From Caulobacteraceae bacterium (GTDB taxonomy: Bacteria > Pseudomonadota > Alphaproteobacteria > Caulobacterales > Caulobacteraceae): 64,000 nucleotides of DNA. Under the pieces are notes generated by a model. It was given only the letters and a program-made list of their open reading frames with translations. It did no database searches and had not been told where the DNA came from. The stretch covers positions 1 through 64,000 of the forward strand of contig JAFBAO010000104.1 in assembly GCA_019247715.1 (NCBI GenBank), written 5' to 3'. Shown here piece after piece: positions 1 through 8,672 of the stretch; the stretch's first letter is position 1, and each line of letters begins with the position of its first letter. Made by a program: the position numbers and the translations under genes.

Positions 1-438
1 GCCGACGATGCGGTCGCCGTCTGCCTGCTCACCGGCGGGCTCTGGTTCACCGCCGATCTTACCCGCGCCCTCGCCGAGCGGGGACGACGGGTCGCCTTCG
101 ACGCTCTCTGGCTCGCCTCCTACGGCGACGACCGCGTGAGCCGCGGACGTTGCCAGGTGCGGGCCGACCTGCAGCGACCGCTGGCGGGCCGCCAGGCGCT
201 GGTGCTCGACGATGTGGTCGACACAGGTGTCTCCCTGGCCGAGGCCGCGAGACTGGTGCGCGACGCCGGCGCCCGCGAGGTCCTGACCTGCGTCTTCGCG
301 CGCAAGCCCTGGCCGGCCGGACGGGCCATCGAGCCGGACTTCGCCGCCTGGGACGCGCCGGCGCGCTTCCTCGTCGGCTACGGGATGGACGCCGGCGGCG
401 CGCTCAGGGGACTGCCCTATATCGCGGCGGCCGACTGA
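1..438 (+). CDS. Phosphoribosyltransferase, hypoxanthine-PRT-like (5' truncated by window)
   Basis: The frame is open from base 1, so the true start lies upstream. The visible 145 residues contain the type I phosphoribosyltransferase PRPP-binding signature LVLDDVVDTGVSL, at roughly residues 65-77 of the visible part. Upstream of it is a hydrophobic beta-alpha segment (AVCLLTGGLWFTADL) that in HPRTs forms the pyrophosphate-loop region. The family transfers a phosphoribosyl group from PRPP to a purine base in the cytoplasm (salvage). The C-terminal part (FLVGYGMDAGGALRGLPYIA) matches the HPRT pattern of an aromatic/Gly-rich base-binding end. It converges on the phosphotransferase gene with a 66-bp gap. 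The purine specificity (hypoxanthine/guanine) is inferred from the tail pattern only. Confidence 0.85.
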   Translation, partial: ADDAVAVCLLTGGLWFTADLTRALAERGRRVAFDALWLASYGDDRVSRGRCQVRADLQRPLAGRQALVLDDVVDTGVSLAEAARLVRDAGAREVLTCVFARKPWPAGRAIEPDFAAWDAPARFLVGYGMDAGGALRGLPYIAAAD

Positions 439-504
439 CGCGCCGCGCCTCCGCAGCAGCGAGTTCCGCAAAATCAGGCGGCGCCGCCTGAATCGCGTCG
501 TGCT

Positions 505-1524
505 TTAGCCGACCATCTCTGTCAGGGCGCGGATGGCCGGGTTGTCGGGCGGCCGATCATTGCCGCTGAGCGCGAAAGCCCGCTCCATGATGATGGCGAG
601 CCGATAGGTTCCGAACACCTCGTGCCATTCCATGGCCTCGAGCTTGCGCCCGGCGAACGATTCCCAGGCCGCCAGCGTCTCTGCGGGGCTGCCAAGGCCC
701 TCCAGGCGCGGCGCGCCCGCGACCTCGGTGACGACCCGATCATAGCCGAGCCACCAGCCGAGGTCGGTCTCGGCCCCGCCGAGCGAGGCGGTCTCCCAGT
801 CGAGCAGCGCCACGCAGGTCACGCCCTGGAAGAGCACGTTGCCGAGCCGCGCGTCGCCCCACGCGACGCCCAACCGCGTGGTGCGGGGCTTGTTCGCCTC
901 GAGCCAGCGGCGGGTGCGCAGCAGGGTGGGATGGTCCGGCACGCCGCCCCAGCGGATGTAGCTGTCCCACCGCCCGAGCTCCTGATCCACCCCGTTGTCG
1001 CCGTGCTCGGGCAGGCCCAGGAACGCGAACAGCCCCGGATCGGCCCGGTCCAGCCGCGCCAGCGCCTCGAGGCTGTTCAGCAACATGCGCTGGCGCTCCG
1101 CCGGCGTCTTCTCGATCAAGAGACCCCGCGAGTGGTGCTCGTTGGTCGGCGTACGGCCTTCCAGGCGCTCCATCACGAAGAACGGCGCTCCGATCACCCC
1201 CGGATCGCCTTCGTACCAGTAGACCTGCGGGACCGGCGCATCGGTCTCGCGGGAAAGGATCTGGAGCGCCCGGTACTGACGCTCCACCGAAGGGTCCTCG
1301 TAGACCTGATGGAGGGTCGGCTCGACGCGCAGCACCCAGCCGGCCGAGCGCCGCTGCGCCCCGCGCCCGAGGCTGAGATCGATCAGATAGGTCTCGCTGG
1401 AAGCGCCCTCCTCCGGGGAGGCGAGACGCTCGATCGTCACCGGGCCCTCGTCGCCCAGTTTGGCGCAGGCCCAGCGCGAGAAGTTCTCGGCGAGCGTCGC
1501 AATGTCTCGCCTTCCCTTGTTCAT
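505..1524 (-). CDS. Phosphotransferase family protein (aminoglycoside phosphotransferase fold)
   Basis: 339 aa. A protein-kinase-like small-molecule kinase. The Brenner-type catalytic segment is visible as WGDARLGNVLFQ (about residue 222), followed by the metal-binding DWE (LLDWETASLGG). The N-lobe carries a plausible nucleotide region (SSETYLIDLSL). In this subfamily the usual HGD is replaced by WGD, which is common in acyl-CoA-dehydrogenase-associated phosphotransferases. The start is ATG preceded by a strong purine-rich SD (GGAGGGAGG). The gene lies 84 bp downstream of lysA on the same strand and may be read through from it. The substrate cannot be read from the sequence. Confidence 0.85.
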   Translation of the reverse strand: MNKGRRDIATLAENFSRWACAKLGDEGPVTIERLASPEEGASSETYLIDLSLGRGAQRRSAGWVLRVEPTLHQVYEDPSVERQYRALQILSRETDAPVPQVYWYEGDPGVIGAPFFVMERLEGRTPTNEHHSRGLLIEKTPAERQRMLLNSLEALARLDRADPGLFAFLGLPEHGDNGVDQELGRWDSYIRWGGVPDHPTLLRTRRWLEANKPRTTRLGVAWGDARLGNVLFQGVTCVALLDWETASLGGAETDLGWWLGYDRVVTEVAGAPRLEGLGSPAETLAAWESFAGRKLEAMEWHEVFGTYRLAIIMERAFALSGNDRPPDNPAIRALTEMVG

Positions 1525-1608
1525 GAGCGCCTCCCTCCTTCCGACTATTAGACTGGCGGCGGGGACAAGGGAAACGCCAGGGCGCGGCGCATCCTGTCGC
1601 GGCGGCGT

Positions 1609-2904
1609 TCAGGGTCGCGAGGATCGGGGCGAGGCCAGCCACGGCGCCAGTGGCTCGCGCGCCAGCATCTCCTCGTAGGTCGGGCGTCGGCGCACCACGG
1701 CGAACTCGCCGGCCCGGACCAGAACCTCCGGGACCAGCGGCCGGGTGTTGTATTCGCTCGCCATCACCGCCCCGTAGGCGCCGGCGCTCATGAAGGCGAC
1801 CAGATCGCCCGCCTCCAGCGGCGGCAGCGGACGCGCGCGGCTGAAGGTGTCGCCGGTCTCGCAGACCGGCCCCACCACGTCGTAGGCGAGCGCCTCGCCC
1901 GCCCGGGGCTTCACCGGCCGGATGTCGTGGTAGGCGTCGTACATCGCCGGCCGGATGAGATCGTTCATGGCCGCGTCGAGCACCAGGAAGCGGCGGCCGT
2001 CCGGCCGGGCGTGGACGTGGATCACGCGGGCGAGCAGAACCCCGGCGTTGGCCACGATCACCCGCCCCGGTTCGAAGGCGAGGCGAAGGCCCAGTCCGCC
2101 GACGCTGGCGGCGGTCATGCGCGCGTAGTCCGCCGGACTGGGCGGATCGCTCTGATTGAAATAGGGGACGCCGAGGCCGCCTCCGAGGTCGAGGCGCTCC
2201 ACCGGAAGGCCCGCGCCGCGCAAGCGCTCCACCAGGCCGCGCATCAGTCCGAACGCCGCCTCGAGCGGCGCGAGATCGGTGATCTGGCTGCCGATGTGGC
2301 AGGCGAGGCCCACCGGTCGCAGGGAGGTCCGCTTGGCCGCCTCGGCGTAGAGCCGTTCGGCCTCGGCGATGGAGACGCCGAACTTGTCCTCCGCCTTGCC
2401 GGTGGCGATCTTGCGGTGCCCGCCCGCCCCGACGTTGGGATTGACCCGGACGGCCACGGCCGGGCGCCGGCCGCGCTCGGCGGCGATCGCCGCCAGCAGC
2501 TCGAGCTCGGGCGCCGATTCCACGTTGATCTCGCCGACCCCCGAATCGAGGGCGAAGGCGAGCTCGGCGGCGGTCTTGCCGACCCCGGAGAAGACGATCT
2601 TCTCGGCCGGCACGCCGGCGGCGAGGGCTCTGCGGATCTCCCCCTCCGAGACCGTGTCGGCGCCGGCCCCGAGCCGCGCCAGCGTGGTCAGCACCGCGAG
2701 GTTGGAATTGGCCTTGACCGCATAGGCGATCCAGGGCTCGCCGATCTCCGGGCAGGCGGCCAGGGCGTCGTGGAACACCCGGTAGTGCCGCTCCAGCGTC
2801 GCGCTCGAGTAGACGTAGGCGGGCGTCCCCACCGCCTCGGCGATCCGCGCCAGCGGGACCTCCTCGCACGCCAGCTCGCTCCCCTTCAGATCGAAGTGGT
2901 TCAT
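1609..2904 (-). CDS. lysA: Diaminopimelate decarboxylase
   Basis: 431 aa, the normal length for the family. PLP-dependent decarboxylase of the alanine-racemase fold that converts meso-diaminopimelate to L-lysine in the cytoplasm. Visible signatures are the PLP-lysine motif YAVKANSN near residue 62, the HIGSQI stretch, the glycine-rich phosphate-binding DLGGGLGVPY, and the C-terminal substrate-binding GPVCETGDTF with the Cys used across the dimer. The start ATG overlaps the stop of the upstream lipoprotein gene (ATGA), so the two are translationally coupled. It is the last gene of the argH-lptM-lysA string, linking arginine and lysine end steps. Confidence 0.97.
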   Translation of the reverse strand: MNHFDLKGSELACEEVPLARIAEAVGTPAYVYSSATLERHYRVFHDALAACPEIGEPWIAYAVKANSNLAVLTTLARLGAGADTVSEGEIRRALAAGVPAEKIVFSGVGKTAAELAFALDSGVGEINVESAPELELLAAIAAERGRRPAVAVRVNPNVGAGGHRKIATGKAEDKFGVSIAEAERLYAEAAKRTSLRPVGLACHIGSQITDLAPLEAAFGLMRGLVERLRGAGLPVERLDLGGGLGVPYFNQSDPPSPADYARMTAASVGGLGLRLAFEPGRVIVANAGVLLARVIHVHARPDGRRFLVLDAAMNDLIRPAMYDAYHDIRPVKPRAGEALAYDVVGPVCETGDTFSRARPLPPLEAGDLVAFMSAGAYGAVMASEYNTRPLVPEVLVRAGEFAVVRRRPTYEEMLAREPLAPWLASPRSSRP

Positions 2905-3122
2905 GGCGGCGCGGCGTTGGGCTCGTTGTCCGCGTCGGGCAGGGGCTCGGGCTGGTTGTCCGGCGGCGCCCGCTGGGCCTCGGCCGCCGCCTTCTGCTGG
3001 GCCTGGTACTCGGCCTTGGCCCGCGCGCAGCAGAGCGGGGCGGGGCGCTCGAGGTCGCCCTGCTTGCCGCAGCCCGCCAGCGCCAGGGCGAGCCCGGCCA
3101 GGAGAAGAAGCGCGCGGGTCAT
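2901..3122 (-). CDS. lptM: Small lipoprotein, LptM/YifL type
   Basis: 73 aa. Signal peptide with lipobox LALAGC (Cys18), followed by the short [12 protein letters not shown] motif. This corresponds to the CGqkGpLyLP signature of LptM, the lipoprotein that helps the LptD/E LPS translocon mature in the outer membrane. The tail is low-complexity, rich in Gln, Pro and Ala. The gene is sandwiched between argH and lysA, with ATGA overlaps on both sides. This context, next to a lysine/DAP gene, is typical of the family. Two extra cysteines (PLCCARA) just after the motif are unusual. Confidence 0.75.
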   Translation of the reverse strand: MTRALLLLAGLALALAGCGKQGDLERPAPLCCARAKAEYQAQQKAAAEAQRAPPDNQPEPLPDADNEPNAAPP

Positions 3123-4522
3123 CGTAGGACCTCCTTCCAGCGCGCGATCTGGGCGCGGACCTCTTCCGGCGCGGTGCCGCCGTAGCTGCGCCGGCTCGCG
3201 GCCGAAGCTTCCGGCGTCAGCACCCCGTAGACCTCCGCGGTCACGCCGGGCTCGATGGCCTGTAGTTCGCCGAGCGGCAGGGCGGCGAGCTCGACCCCGA
3301 GCGCCTCGGCCCGCTTCACCGCCGTCCCGGCGACGTGATGGGCCTGGCGGAAGGGCAGCCCGAGGACCCGCACCAGCCAGTCCGCGAGGTCGGTGGCGGT
3401 GGCGTAGCCGAAGCCGGCGGCGGCGGCCATGCGGCCCGCGTCGACCTCGAGGTCGTCCACCATGCCGCCCATGGCCGCCAGCGCCAGCTCCAGGGAGTCG
3501 AAGGCCTCGAAGACCGGGACCTTGTCCTCCTGCATGTCCTTTGAATAGGCGAGCGGCAGGCCCTTCATCACCACCGCGAGGGCGGTGAAGGCGCCGAGCA
3601 CCCGCCCGGTCTTGGCGCGCGTCAGCTCGGCCGCGTCCGGGTTGCGCTTCTGCGGCATGATCGAGGAGCCGGTGGTGAAGGCGTCCGACAGGCGCACGAA
3701 GCCGAACTGGGGCGTCGACCAGAGCACGATCTCTTCGGCGAGCCGCGAGAGGTGCGTGGACGAGATCGCCGCCGCCGCCAGGGCTTCCAGGGCAAAGTCG
3801 CGGGCCGAGACGGCGTCAAGGCTGTTGGCCATGGGCCGGTCGAAGCCGAGCGCCGCGGCGGTCTGGCGCCGGTCGATCGGGAAGGAGGTCCCCGCCAGCG
3901 CGGCCGCCCCCAGCGGGTTCTCGTTCAGCCGCATGCGGGCGTCGGAAAAACGGCCGGCGTCACGGCCGAACATCTCCACATAGGCCATCAGGTGATGGCC
4001 GAAGGTCACCGGCTGGGCGCTCTGCAGATGGGTGAAGCCCGGCATGAGGGTCGCGGCGTGGGTCTCCGCCTTGGCGAGGAGCGCCCGCTGGAGGCGGCGA
4101 AGCTGCTCGATGGTCCGCTCGCAGGCGCCGCGCGTCCAGAGCCGAAGGTCGAGGGCGACCTGATCGTTGCGGGAGCGGGCGGTGTGCAGGCGCCCAGCGG
4201 CCGGGCCGATCAACTCCTCCAGGCGCTTCTCGACATTGAGGTGGATGTCCTCGAACTCCTCGCGGAAAGGGAAGGTCCCCGCCGCCATCTCTTGCTCGAT
4301 GGCCGCGAGGCCGTTCTGGATCGCCTGCCCGTCCTCGGCCGAGATCACCCCGGTCTCGGCCAGCATCGCCGCATGCGCCTTCGACCCGGCGAGGTCCTCG
4401 GCCGCCAGGCGCCGGTCGAAGCCGATCGACACGTTGATCGCCTGCATCAGGGCGTCGGGCTTGGCGGAGAACCGCCCCCCCCATAGTAAGTGGCCCCGGC
4501 CGTCGGTGGTCTTGGAAGGCAT
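3119..4522 (-). CDS. argH: Argininosuccinate lyase
   Basis: 467 aa from the chosen ATG at 4522. The frame continues further upstream, but homology begins at LLWGGRFS a few residues after this Met. Fumarase/aspartase superfamily enzyme that cleaves argininosuccinate to arginine and fumarate. Signatures seen: [30 protein letters not shown], and the flexible catalytic loop with family signature [12 protein letters not shown]. The start codon overlaps head-to-head with that of the divergent thioredoxin-like gene (shared CATG at 4520-4523), so there is no separate intergenic promoter region. A run of eight G on the coding strand (complement of 4475-4482) lies in codons 14-17. Confidence 0.96.
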   Translation of the reverse strand: MPSKTTDGRGHLLWGGRFSAKPDALMQAINVSIGFDRRLAAEDLAGSKAHAAMLAETGVISAEDGQAIQNGLAAIEQEMAAGTFPFREEFEDIHLNVEKRLEELIGPAAGRLHTARSRNDQVALDLRLWTRGACERTIEQLRRLQRALLAKAETHAATLMPGFTHLQSAQPVTFGHHLMAYVEMFGRDAGRFSDARMRLNENPLGAAALAGTSFPIDRRQTAAALGFDRPMANSLDAVSARDFALEALAAAAISSTHLSRLAEEIVLWSTPQFGFVRLSDAFTTGSSIMPQKRNPDAAELTRAKTGRVLGAFTALAVVMKGLPLAYSKDMQEDKVPVFEAFDSLELALAAMGGMVDDLEVDAGRMAAAAGFGYATATDLADWLVRVLGLPFRQAHHVAGTAVKRAEALGVELAALPLGELQAIEPGVTAEVYGVLTPEASAASRRSYGGTAPEEVRAQIARWKEVLR

Positions 4523-5120
4523 GTCGGGCGCTATGGTTCGAAGAGGGTACGGCTGGCTGTGCGGAAGCTTCGCCCTGATCGGCGTCGCGGCGGCTCTATA
4601 CGTCATCCCGGGCTGCACCGCCAAACCGGGTTCGGATCTGAACAAGCTGGCCCGGGGCGCGATGAAATCGCTGAAGGTGGCGGACGCGCCCGCGGCGGCC
4701 CCGCAGACTCCCTTCACCGACGCCGCCGGAAAGACTCACACGCTGGCCGAGTTCAAGGGGAAGGTGGTCGTAGTCAACCTCTGGGCCACCTGGTGCGCGC
4801 CTTGCGTGGCCGAGATGCCGACCCTGGCGAAGCTCGCTGCGGCCGAGGCGGGCAAGCCGGTGACGGTGGCGCCGGTGAGCCTCGACCGGCCGGAGGACCG
4901 GGCCAACGCCATCCAGTTCATCCGCAAGCGTCCGCCGCTGGCCTTCTACGCCGAGCCGACCTACGGTCTGGCGTTCGCCTTCCGGCCGCAGGTGGAGGGC
5001 CTGCCCACCACCTTGCTCATCGATCCTGAGGGGCGGGTGCGCGCGCGGTTCTCGGGGGGCGCCGACTGGTCCGGCGACGATGCGCGGCACCTCGTCGACG
5101 CCCTGGCCGCCGGGCGCTGA
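4521..5120 (+). CDS. TlpA-family thioredoxin-like protein
   Basis: 199 aa from ATG 4521. An in-frame ATG at 4533 ([11 protein letters not shown]) is an equally possible start. An N-terminal hydrophobic segment (about residues 11-31) anchors or exports the protein. A redoxin domain follows, with [14 protein letters not shown] (active-site WCAPC at 91-95) and the cis-Pro region [11 protein letters not shown]. The family provides reducing equivalents in the periplasm for cytochrome c maturation or cysteine repair. A Cys at the end of the hydrophobic segment (VIPGC) is lipobox-like but has Pro at -2, so lipidation is doubtful. It is divergent from argH with overlapping start codons. Confidence 0.88.
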   Translation: MSGAMVRRGYGWLCGSFALIGVAAALYVIPGCTAKPGSDLNKLARGAMKSLKVADAPAAAPQTPFTDAAGKTHTLAEFKGKVVVVNLWATWCAPCVAEMPTLAKLAAAEAGKPVTVAPVSLDRPEDRANAIQFIRKRPPLAFYAEPTYGLAFAFRPQVEGLPTTLLIDPEGRVRARFSGGADWSGDDARHLVDALAAGR

Positions 5121-5258
5121 GTCCGGCGTAGGGTTTTGAGTTGACCGTCCGCCCGGTCCAGCGCAACTTCCGCGCCAATTTCTGGGCGTCCGCTGCGGCG
5201 ACAAGGTCTCGCAAGGCCTCGGAATAAAAAAAGCTTCGTTAGGGAGAAGAGCGTCGAC

Positions 5259-5462
5259 ATGGCCAACGGCACCGTCAAGTGGTTCAATTCCGCCAAGGGC
5301 TACGGGTTCATTCAGCCCGAAGATGGCGGCAAGGACGTCTTCGTCCATGTCAGCGCCGTGGAGCGGGCAGGGCTGCGCAGCCTCAACGAAGGTCAGCGGG
5401 TTTCCTACGACCTCGAAGCCGCGCGTGGCCGAACAGCGGCGGTGAACCTGCGCACGCTCTAG
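5259..5462 (+). CDS. Cold-shock domain protein (CspA family)
   Basis: 67 aa. A complete single cold-shock domain with both RNP motifs, KGYGFIQ (RNP1) and DVFVHVSAV (RNP2). Single-stranded nucleic acid chaperone of the cytoplasm. The start is supported by AGGGAGAAGA 8 nt upstream. The preceding 138-bp leader contains an A-rich tract (AATAAAAAAAGC, from about 5223), as is common for 5' untranslated regions of csp genes. Cold regulation cannot be judged from the sequence. Confidence 0.95.
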   Translation: MANGTVKWFNSAKGYGFIQPEDGGKDVFVHVSAVERAGLRSLNEGQRVSYDLEAARGRTAAVNLRTL

Positions 5463-5572
5463 ATTCAAAGATTTGGACCGCGTTCTAATCGCAAGAGGCG
5501 GCCCCCCCTTCAGGGAATGAGCTCCGGGCTCCTAGCGGGTCTGTCCCTCGACCCGGCGATCGCCGCGAAGTC

Positions 5573-6424
5573 TCAAGCGTCGAAGCCCAGCTCTGCTCTC
5601 AGGGCCTCGGGCGTCATGCCGTTCGCCCGCAGCGCCCGCAGCGTCTCCGCCCGGTCGCGCTTGGCCAGGCGCCGGCCATCGGGTCCGCTCAGCAGCGGGT
5701 GATGGCGGTAGGCCGGCGCGGGAAGGCCCAGCAGCGCCTGCAGCAGGCGTTGGATGTGGGTGGCCTCGAAGAGATCCCGGCCCCGGACCACTTCGGTCAC
5801 GCCCTGGCGCGCATCGTCGACCACCACCGCCAGATGGTAGGCGATCCCGACGTCCTTGCGGGCCAGGACCACGTCGCCGGCGCCGCCGGCGTCCACCGGG
5901 AGGGCGCCATGCTCGCCACGCGGGCCCTCGCCCGCCTCCTCGAAGCTCAACGGCCCGGCGAGCCGCTGCGCCTCGCCGAGCGCCAGGCGCCATGCGAACG
6001 GCTCCCCCGCCGCGAGCCGCGAGGCTTCCTCGGCGGGACCCAGGCGCCTGCCGCGGTAGGCCTCCATCCGTCCATGCGGCGCCGAACCGATGGCGTCCAG
6101 GACCTCCTTTCGGGTCTTGAAGCAGCGGTAGAGAAGCCCCATCGCCTCCAGGCGACCCAGGGCGGCCGAATAATCGGCCAGATGATCGGACTGGCGCAGC
6201 GCCGGCTGCTCCCATTCGAGCCCCAGCCAGGCAAGATCCTCGAAGAGGGCGGCTTCGAACTGCGGCCGGCAGCGGGTGAAGTCGATGTCCTCGATCCGCA
6301 ACAGGAACCGGCCGCCGGCGGCCTTTGCGCGGGCAAAACCGGTCAGCGCCGAAAAGGCGTGGCCCTTGTGGAGAAGCCCGGTCGGGGAGGGGGCGAAGCG
6401 GGTGACGTAGCCGCGGACGCTCAC
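5573..6424 (-). CDS. gluQRS: Glutamyl-Q tRNA(Asp) synthetase
   Basis: 283 aa from a GTG start at 6424, which overlaps the stop of the upstream TetR gene (GTGA). It is the catalytic domain of a GluRS without the anticodon-binding domain. It attaches glutamate to queuosine of tRNA-Asp. Motifs: YVTRFAPSPTGLLHKGHAF, with a HKGH version of the HIGH signature, an acidic RIEDID, and LAKRD as the KMSKS equivalent near the C-terminus. The length excludes a full GltX. Translational coupling to a TetR regulator is an odd partnership. Confidence 0.9.
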   Translation of the reverse strand: MSVRGYVTRFAPSPTGLLHKGHAFSALTGFARAKAAGGRFLLRIEDIDFTRCRPQFEAALFEDLAWLGLEWEQPALRQSDHLADYSAALGRLEAMGLLYRCFKTRKEVLDAIGSAPHGRMEAYRGRRLGPAEEASRLAAGEPFAWRLALGEAQRLAGPLSFEEAGEGPRGEHGALPVDAGGAGDVVLARKDVGIAYHLAVVVDDARQGVTEVVRGRDLFEATHIQRLLQALLGLPAPAYRHHPLLSGPDGRRLAKRDRAETLRALRANGMTPEALRAELGFDA

Positions 6425-7050
6425 GTCGCCGGCGTCAGTTGCCGCCCATAGACCTGGATGTGCTCGAGCACGCCGCGCAGAAAGGCTTCCTCTCCGCCCA
6501 TGGCGGCCTTGATGTGGTCGAACTGCTTGAACCCAGCCAGCTCCGCCAGGCCGTGGCCGGCGGCCCAGCAGGCGATGGTGGAGAGCTGCAGGTTGAACGG
6601 CTCGGCCAGGTCCTCGCCGGCGTCGATCAGCGCGCACTGGACTTGATGATAGGCGCCGGCGCCGCCCTTGGCCTGCGGCATGTCGGTGCGTGAACGCGCC
6701 AGGTCGTACATCAGCCGGTAGAGCTTGGGGTTCCTCTGGGCGAAGAGCACATAGGCCAGGCCCACCTCCACGATCGCCTTCCGAGGCTCCTTTCCCTTGG
6801 CCTTCGATTCGCGGATGGCGACCTCCAGCGCCGTCCAGCCCTGCTGCGCGACCGCCTCCAGGAGCTCGCGCTTGTCCTTGAAGTGATGGTAGGGCGCGGC
6901 CGGGCTGACGCCGGCCTCCCGCGCCACGGCTCTCAGCGACAGGGCCTCCGGGCCCTCGGCCTCCAGGATCCGGCGTCCGGCCTCCACCAGCGCGCGCGAC
7001 AGGTCCCCGTGGTGGTACGGTTTAACCTGAGCGTTTCCATCTTTTCTCAT
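6421..7050 (-). CDS. TetR/AcrR-family regulator with WHG-type C-terminal domain
   Basis: 209 aa. The N-terminal TetR helix-turn-helix spans about residues 20-65 (SLRAVAREAGVSPAAPYHHFKDK). The ligand-binding half contains the Trp-x-x-Gly-His-Gly pattern (ACWAAGHGLAEL) of the TetR_C_33/WHG group. Upstream (7086-7121) are two AGATA/TATCT-based dyads, one of which sits on a promoter-like sequence facing the small ORF at 7189. Autoregulation and control of that ORF are therefore inferred. The gene is coupled to gluQRS downstream. Confidence 0.88.
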   Translation of the reverse strand: MRKDGNAQVKPYHHGDLSRALVEAGRRILEAEGPEALSLRAVAREAGVSPAAPYHHFKDKRELLEAVAQQGWTALEVAIRESKAKGKEPRKAIVEVGLAYVLFAQRNPKLYRLMYDLARSRTDMPQAKGGAGAYHQVQCALIDAGEDLAEPFNLQLSTIACWAAGHGLAELAGFKQFDHIKAAMGGEEAFLRGVLEHIQVYGRQLTPAT

Positions 7051-7085
7051 TGTCTCGTAGGCTAAAATTTAAACCAAACGCTGTA

Positions 7086-7121
7086 AAGATATCTTGACGT
7101 CGTTCAGATATGGGTTATCTA
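7086..7121 (+). promoter_or_regulatory. Candidate sigma70-like promoter overlapped by dyad operator
   Basis: A TTGACG hexamer at 7094-7099 and TATCTA at 7116-7121 are separated by 16 bp, pointing toward the small ORF at 7189. AAGATATCTT (7086-7095) is a perfect palindrome. AGATA-TGGGT-TATCT (7106-7120) is a second dyad with the same half-site, covering the -10. Seen in sequence; control by the divergent TetR protein is inferred. Confidence 0.45.
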
Positions 7122-7188
7122 AACAGCGTCCACATAAGGACCCCTTCGCTCCCACGGAGGGAACGGTGCGCACTTAAGGAACTCTGTC

Positions 7189-7302
7189 ATGTCTCTCACG
7201 CAACTCACTGCCCTCGAGCGGCTCTTCGACCGCTCCGCGGCCGCGGTAGTGCTCGTTCTCGGCTTCGCGCTCGCGGCCGGAACGGTGCTCGTCGGCGGCT
7301 GA
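7189..7302 (+). CDS. Small single-TM hypothetical protein (37 aa)
   Basis: ATG with an AAGGA SD 8 nt upstream. The 37 residues form a short amphipathic start (MSLTQLTALERLFDRS) followed by one hydrophobic helix (AAAVVLVLGFALAAGTVLVGG). It is preceded by a promoter-like sequence and followed by a hairpin with a T-rich tail, giving a compact monocistronic unit. No family is recognised. It could be a membrane microprotein. Confidence 0.5.
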   Translation: MSLTQLTALERLFDRSAAAVVLVLGFALAAGTVLVGG

Positions 7303-7336
7303 ACCACCACAACAAAAGATTTCTCAGCAAAACGGC

Positions 7337-7372
7337 GCGCCGGGTCCTCAACGGGCCCGGCGTGTTCGTTTT
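7337..7372 (+). terminator. Rho-independent terminator candidate
   Basis: The perfect 7-bp arms CGCCGGG (7338-7344) and CCCGGCG (7356-7362) are followed by TGTTCGTTTT. It sits 36 bp after the stop of the 37-aa ORF. Confidence 0.6.
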
Positions 7373-7438
7373 GGCGGCCGGCGTGGCGAACCGGAGGGGC
7401 TGGCTGATCGCCAGGCCGGGGCGCCGGCGGCCGAAGCC

Positions 7439-8335
7439 TTACCCGCCGCGGGCCGGCAGGCTGGCCAGCACGCGGCACTCCTCGAAGAAGGCGAGGGCGC
7501 GCAGATGGTAGGCGCGGGCGACGTGGTGCAGGCTGATGTTGTGGCCGCTCGCCACCTGGATGGACAGGCCGAGATGCGGGCAGCGCGGCAATAGCGAGCG
7601 GATGTAGTCCAGCATCTCCGGTCCGCCGATCGTGGACCGCTCCTCCTCGGCGATGGTCCACTGCACCGGGATGGCGATATCGGCCATGATCGGGGGAAGG
7701 GCGCTCGGGGCGCGGAACGCGTCCATGAGTTCGCTGAGGGGGGTCGGCTGGCCCCCCGAGCGCTCGGCGAGTTCCGCATCGTAGGTGCCCTCGGCGCCGT
7801 AGAAGAGCGAACGGCGATGGGCGGCGCGTTCGTCGGCGGAGCGCGAGGCCGGCTTCGCCGCGCCCGCCCCGGAAGGTTCCAGCCTGGCGGCGATCCCGGC
7901 TTCCACTTCCGCCGGATAGCGCAGCGGCACGCCGGAGACGTCGACGCCGCCGAGACTAGGGCCCCGGGCGTCGCCAGCCATCCTCACGGCGAGGATGCCG
8001 CCCATGGAATGGCCGACCAGAAACACCGGGCGCCGGCCGTGCGGCGCCAGCCTCGCCGCCAGGCTGAAGACGAGATCGGCCTGATCGGCGAGGGGTAGGC
8101 CCTCGGGGCCCGGCGTCGGCGATCCGGAATAACCGGGCCTGTGGATGGCGACCACCTCGAAGCCCACCGCCGCGCCGATCGAGAGCAGCGATCCCCCATC
8201 CCTGTCCGCCGCATGCCAGTAGTGGGCGTCGTACCCGCCCCCATGAAGGGCGATCACCAGGCCCCTGGTCCCGCCTTCCCCCGCCCGGATGCCGCTGACC
8301 GCCTGCGCGCCGATCTCCACCTCGAACCGGCGCAT
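7439..8335 (-). CDS. Alpha/beta hydrolase
   Basis: 298 aa. Alpha/beta-hydrolase fold: oxyanion motif HGGG (31-34), nucleophile elbow GHSMGG with Ser110, and a late His in SGHNISLHH as the probable catalytic base. No signal peptide, so cytoplasmic. The region after residue 150 is Ala/Pro-rich and variable. Specificity (esterase, lactonase or thioesterase) cannot be assigned. It converges on the small ORF unit at 7189-7372. Confidence 0.85.
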   Translation of the reverse strand: MRRFEVEIGAQAVSGIRAGEGGTRGLVIALHGGGYDAHYWHAADRDGGSLLSIGAAVGFEVVAIHRPGYSGSPTPGPEGLPLADQADLVFSLAARLAPHGRRPVFLVGHSMGGILAVRMAGDARGPSLGGVDVSGVPLRYPAEVEAGIAARLEPSGAGAAKPASRSADERAAHRRSLFYGAEGTYDAELAERSGGQPTPLSELMDAFRAPSALPPIMADIAIPVQWTIAEEERSTIGGPEMLDYIRSLLPRCPHLGLSIQVASGHNISLHHVARAYHLRALAFFEECRVLASLPARGG

Positions 8336-8672
8336 CCGACCTCCGTGGCCGAAGAAGAAGCGGGCCCGCCGCGGAACCCAAGGGGGCGGCCCAGGAAGAC
8401 GCTACCAAAAGGCCCGGCTCGCCCAAAGGCAAGATCTCAGCACGGCGTCCAGAGCGGGGGGGGGCCGGAAAGGCGGGTCGGGTCCACCCTCGCGCGGCGC
8501 TGGTCGGAGCGCCGACGACCGCCATCGGCTCTTGCCGTCATGACGGTGTCGTGGAATCTGGCCAATGAGCAGCGCGTCGCGGCTGATTCCGCCCGCCAGA
8601 CGGCTGCCAGGAGGCCGGTCTTCAGTCGTTCGCGCCCGTTAAGGTCTGTGGTTTTCCCCGACGAGGCTGGCC
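8336..8672. other. Intergenic region without a recognisable gene
   Basis: 337 bp between the divergent hydrolase and HNH genes. It holds a run of nine G (8456-8464) and a 12-bp perfect palindrome, CCGTCATGACGG (8535-8546). No convincing coding frame or RNA gene was seen. Confidence 0.5.

Noticed and set aside
740..2869. Long minus-strand open frame overlapping lysA and the phosphotransferase gene
   Set aside because: Arg/Gly/Pro-rich composition with no motifs; shadow of two well-supported genes in another frame.
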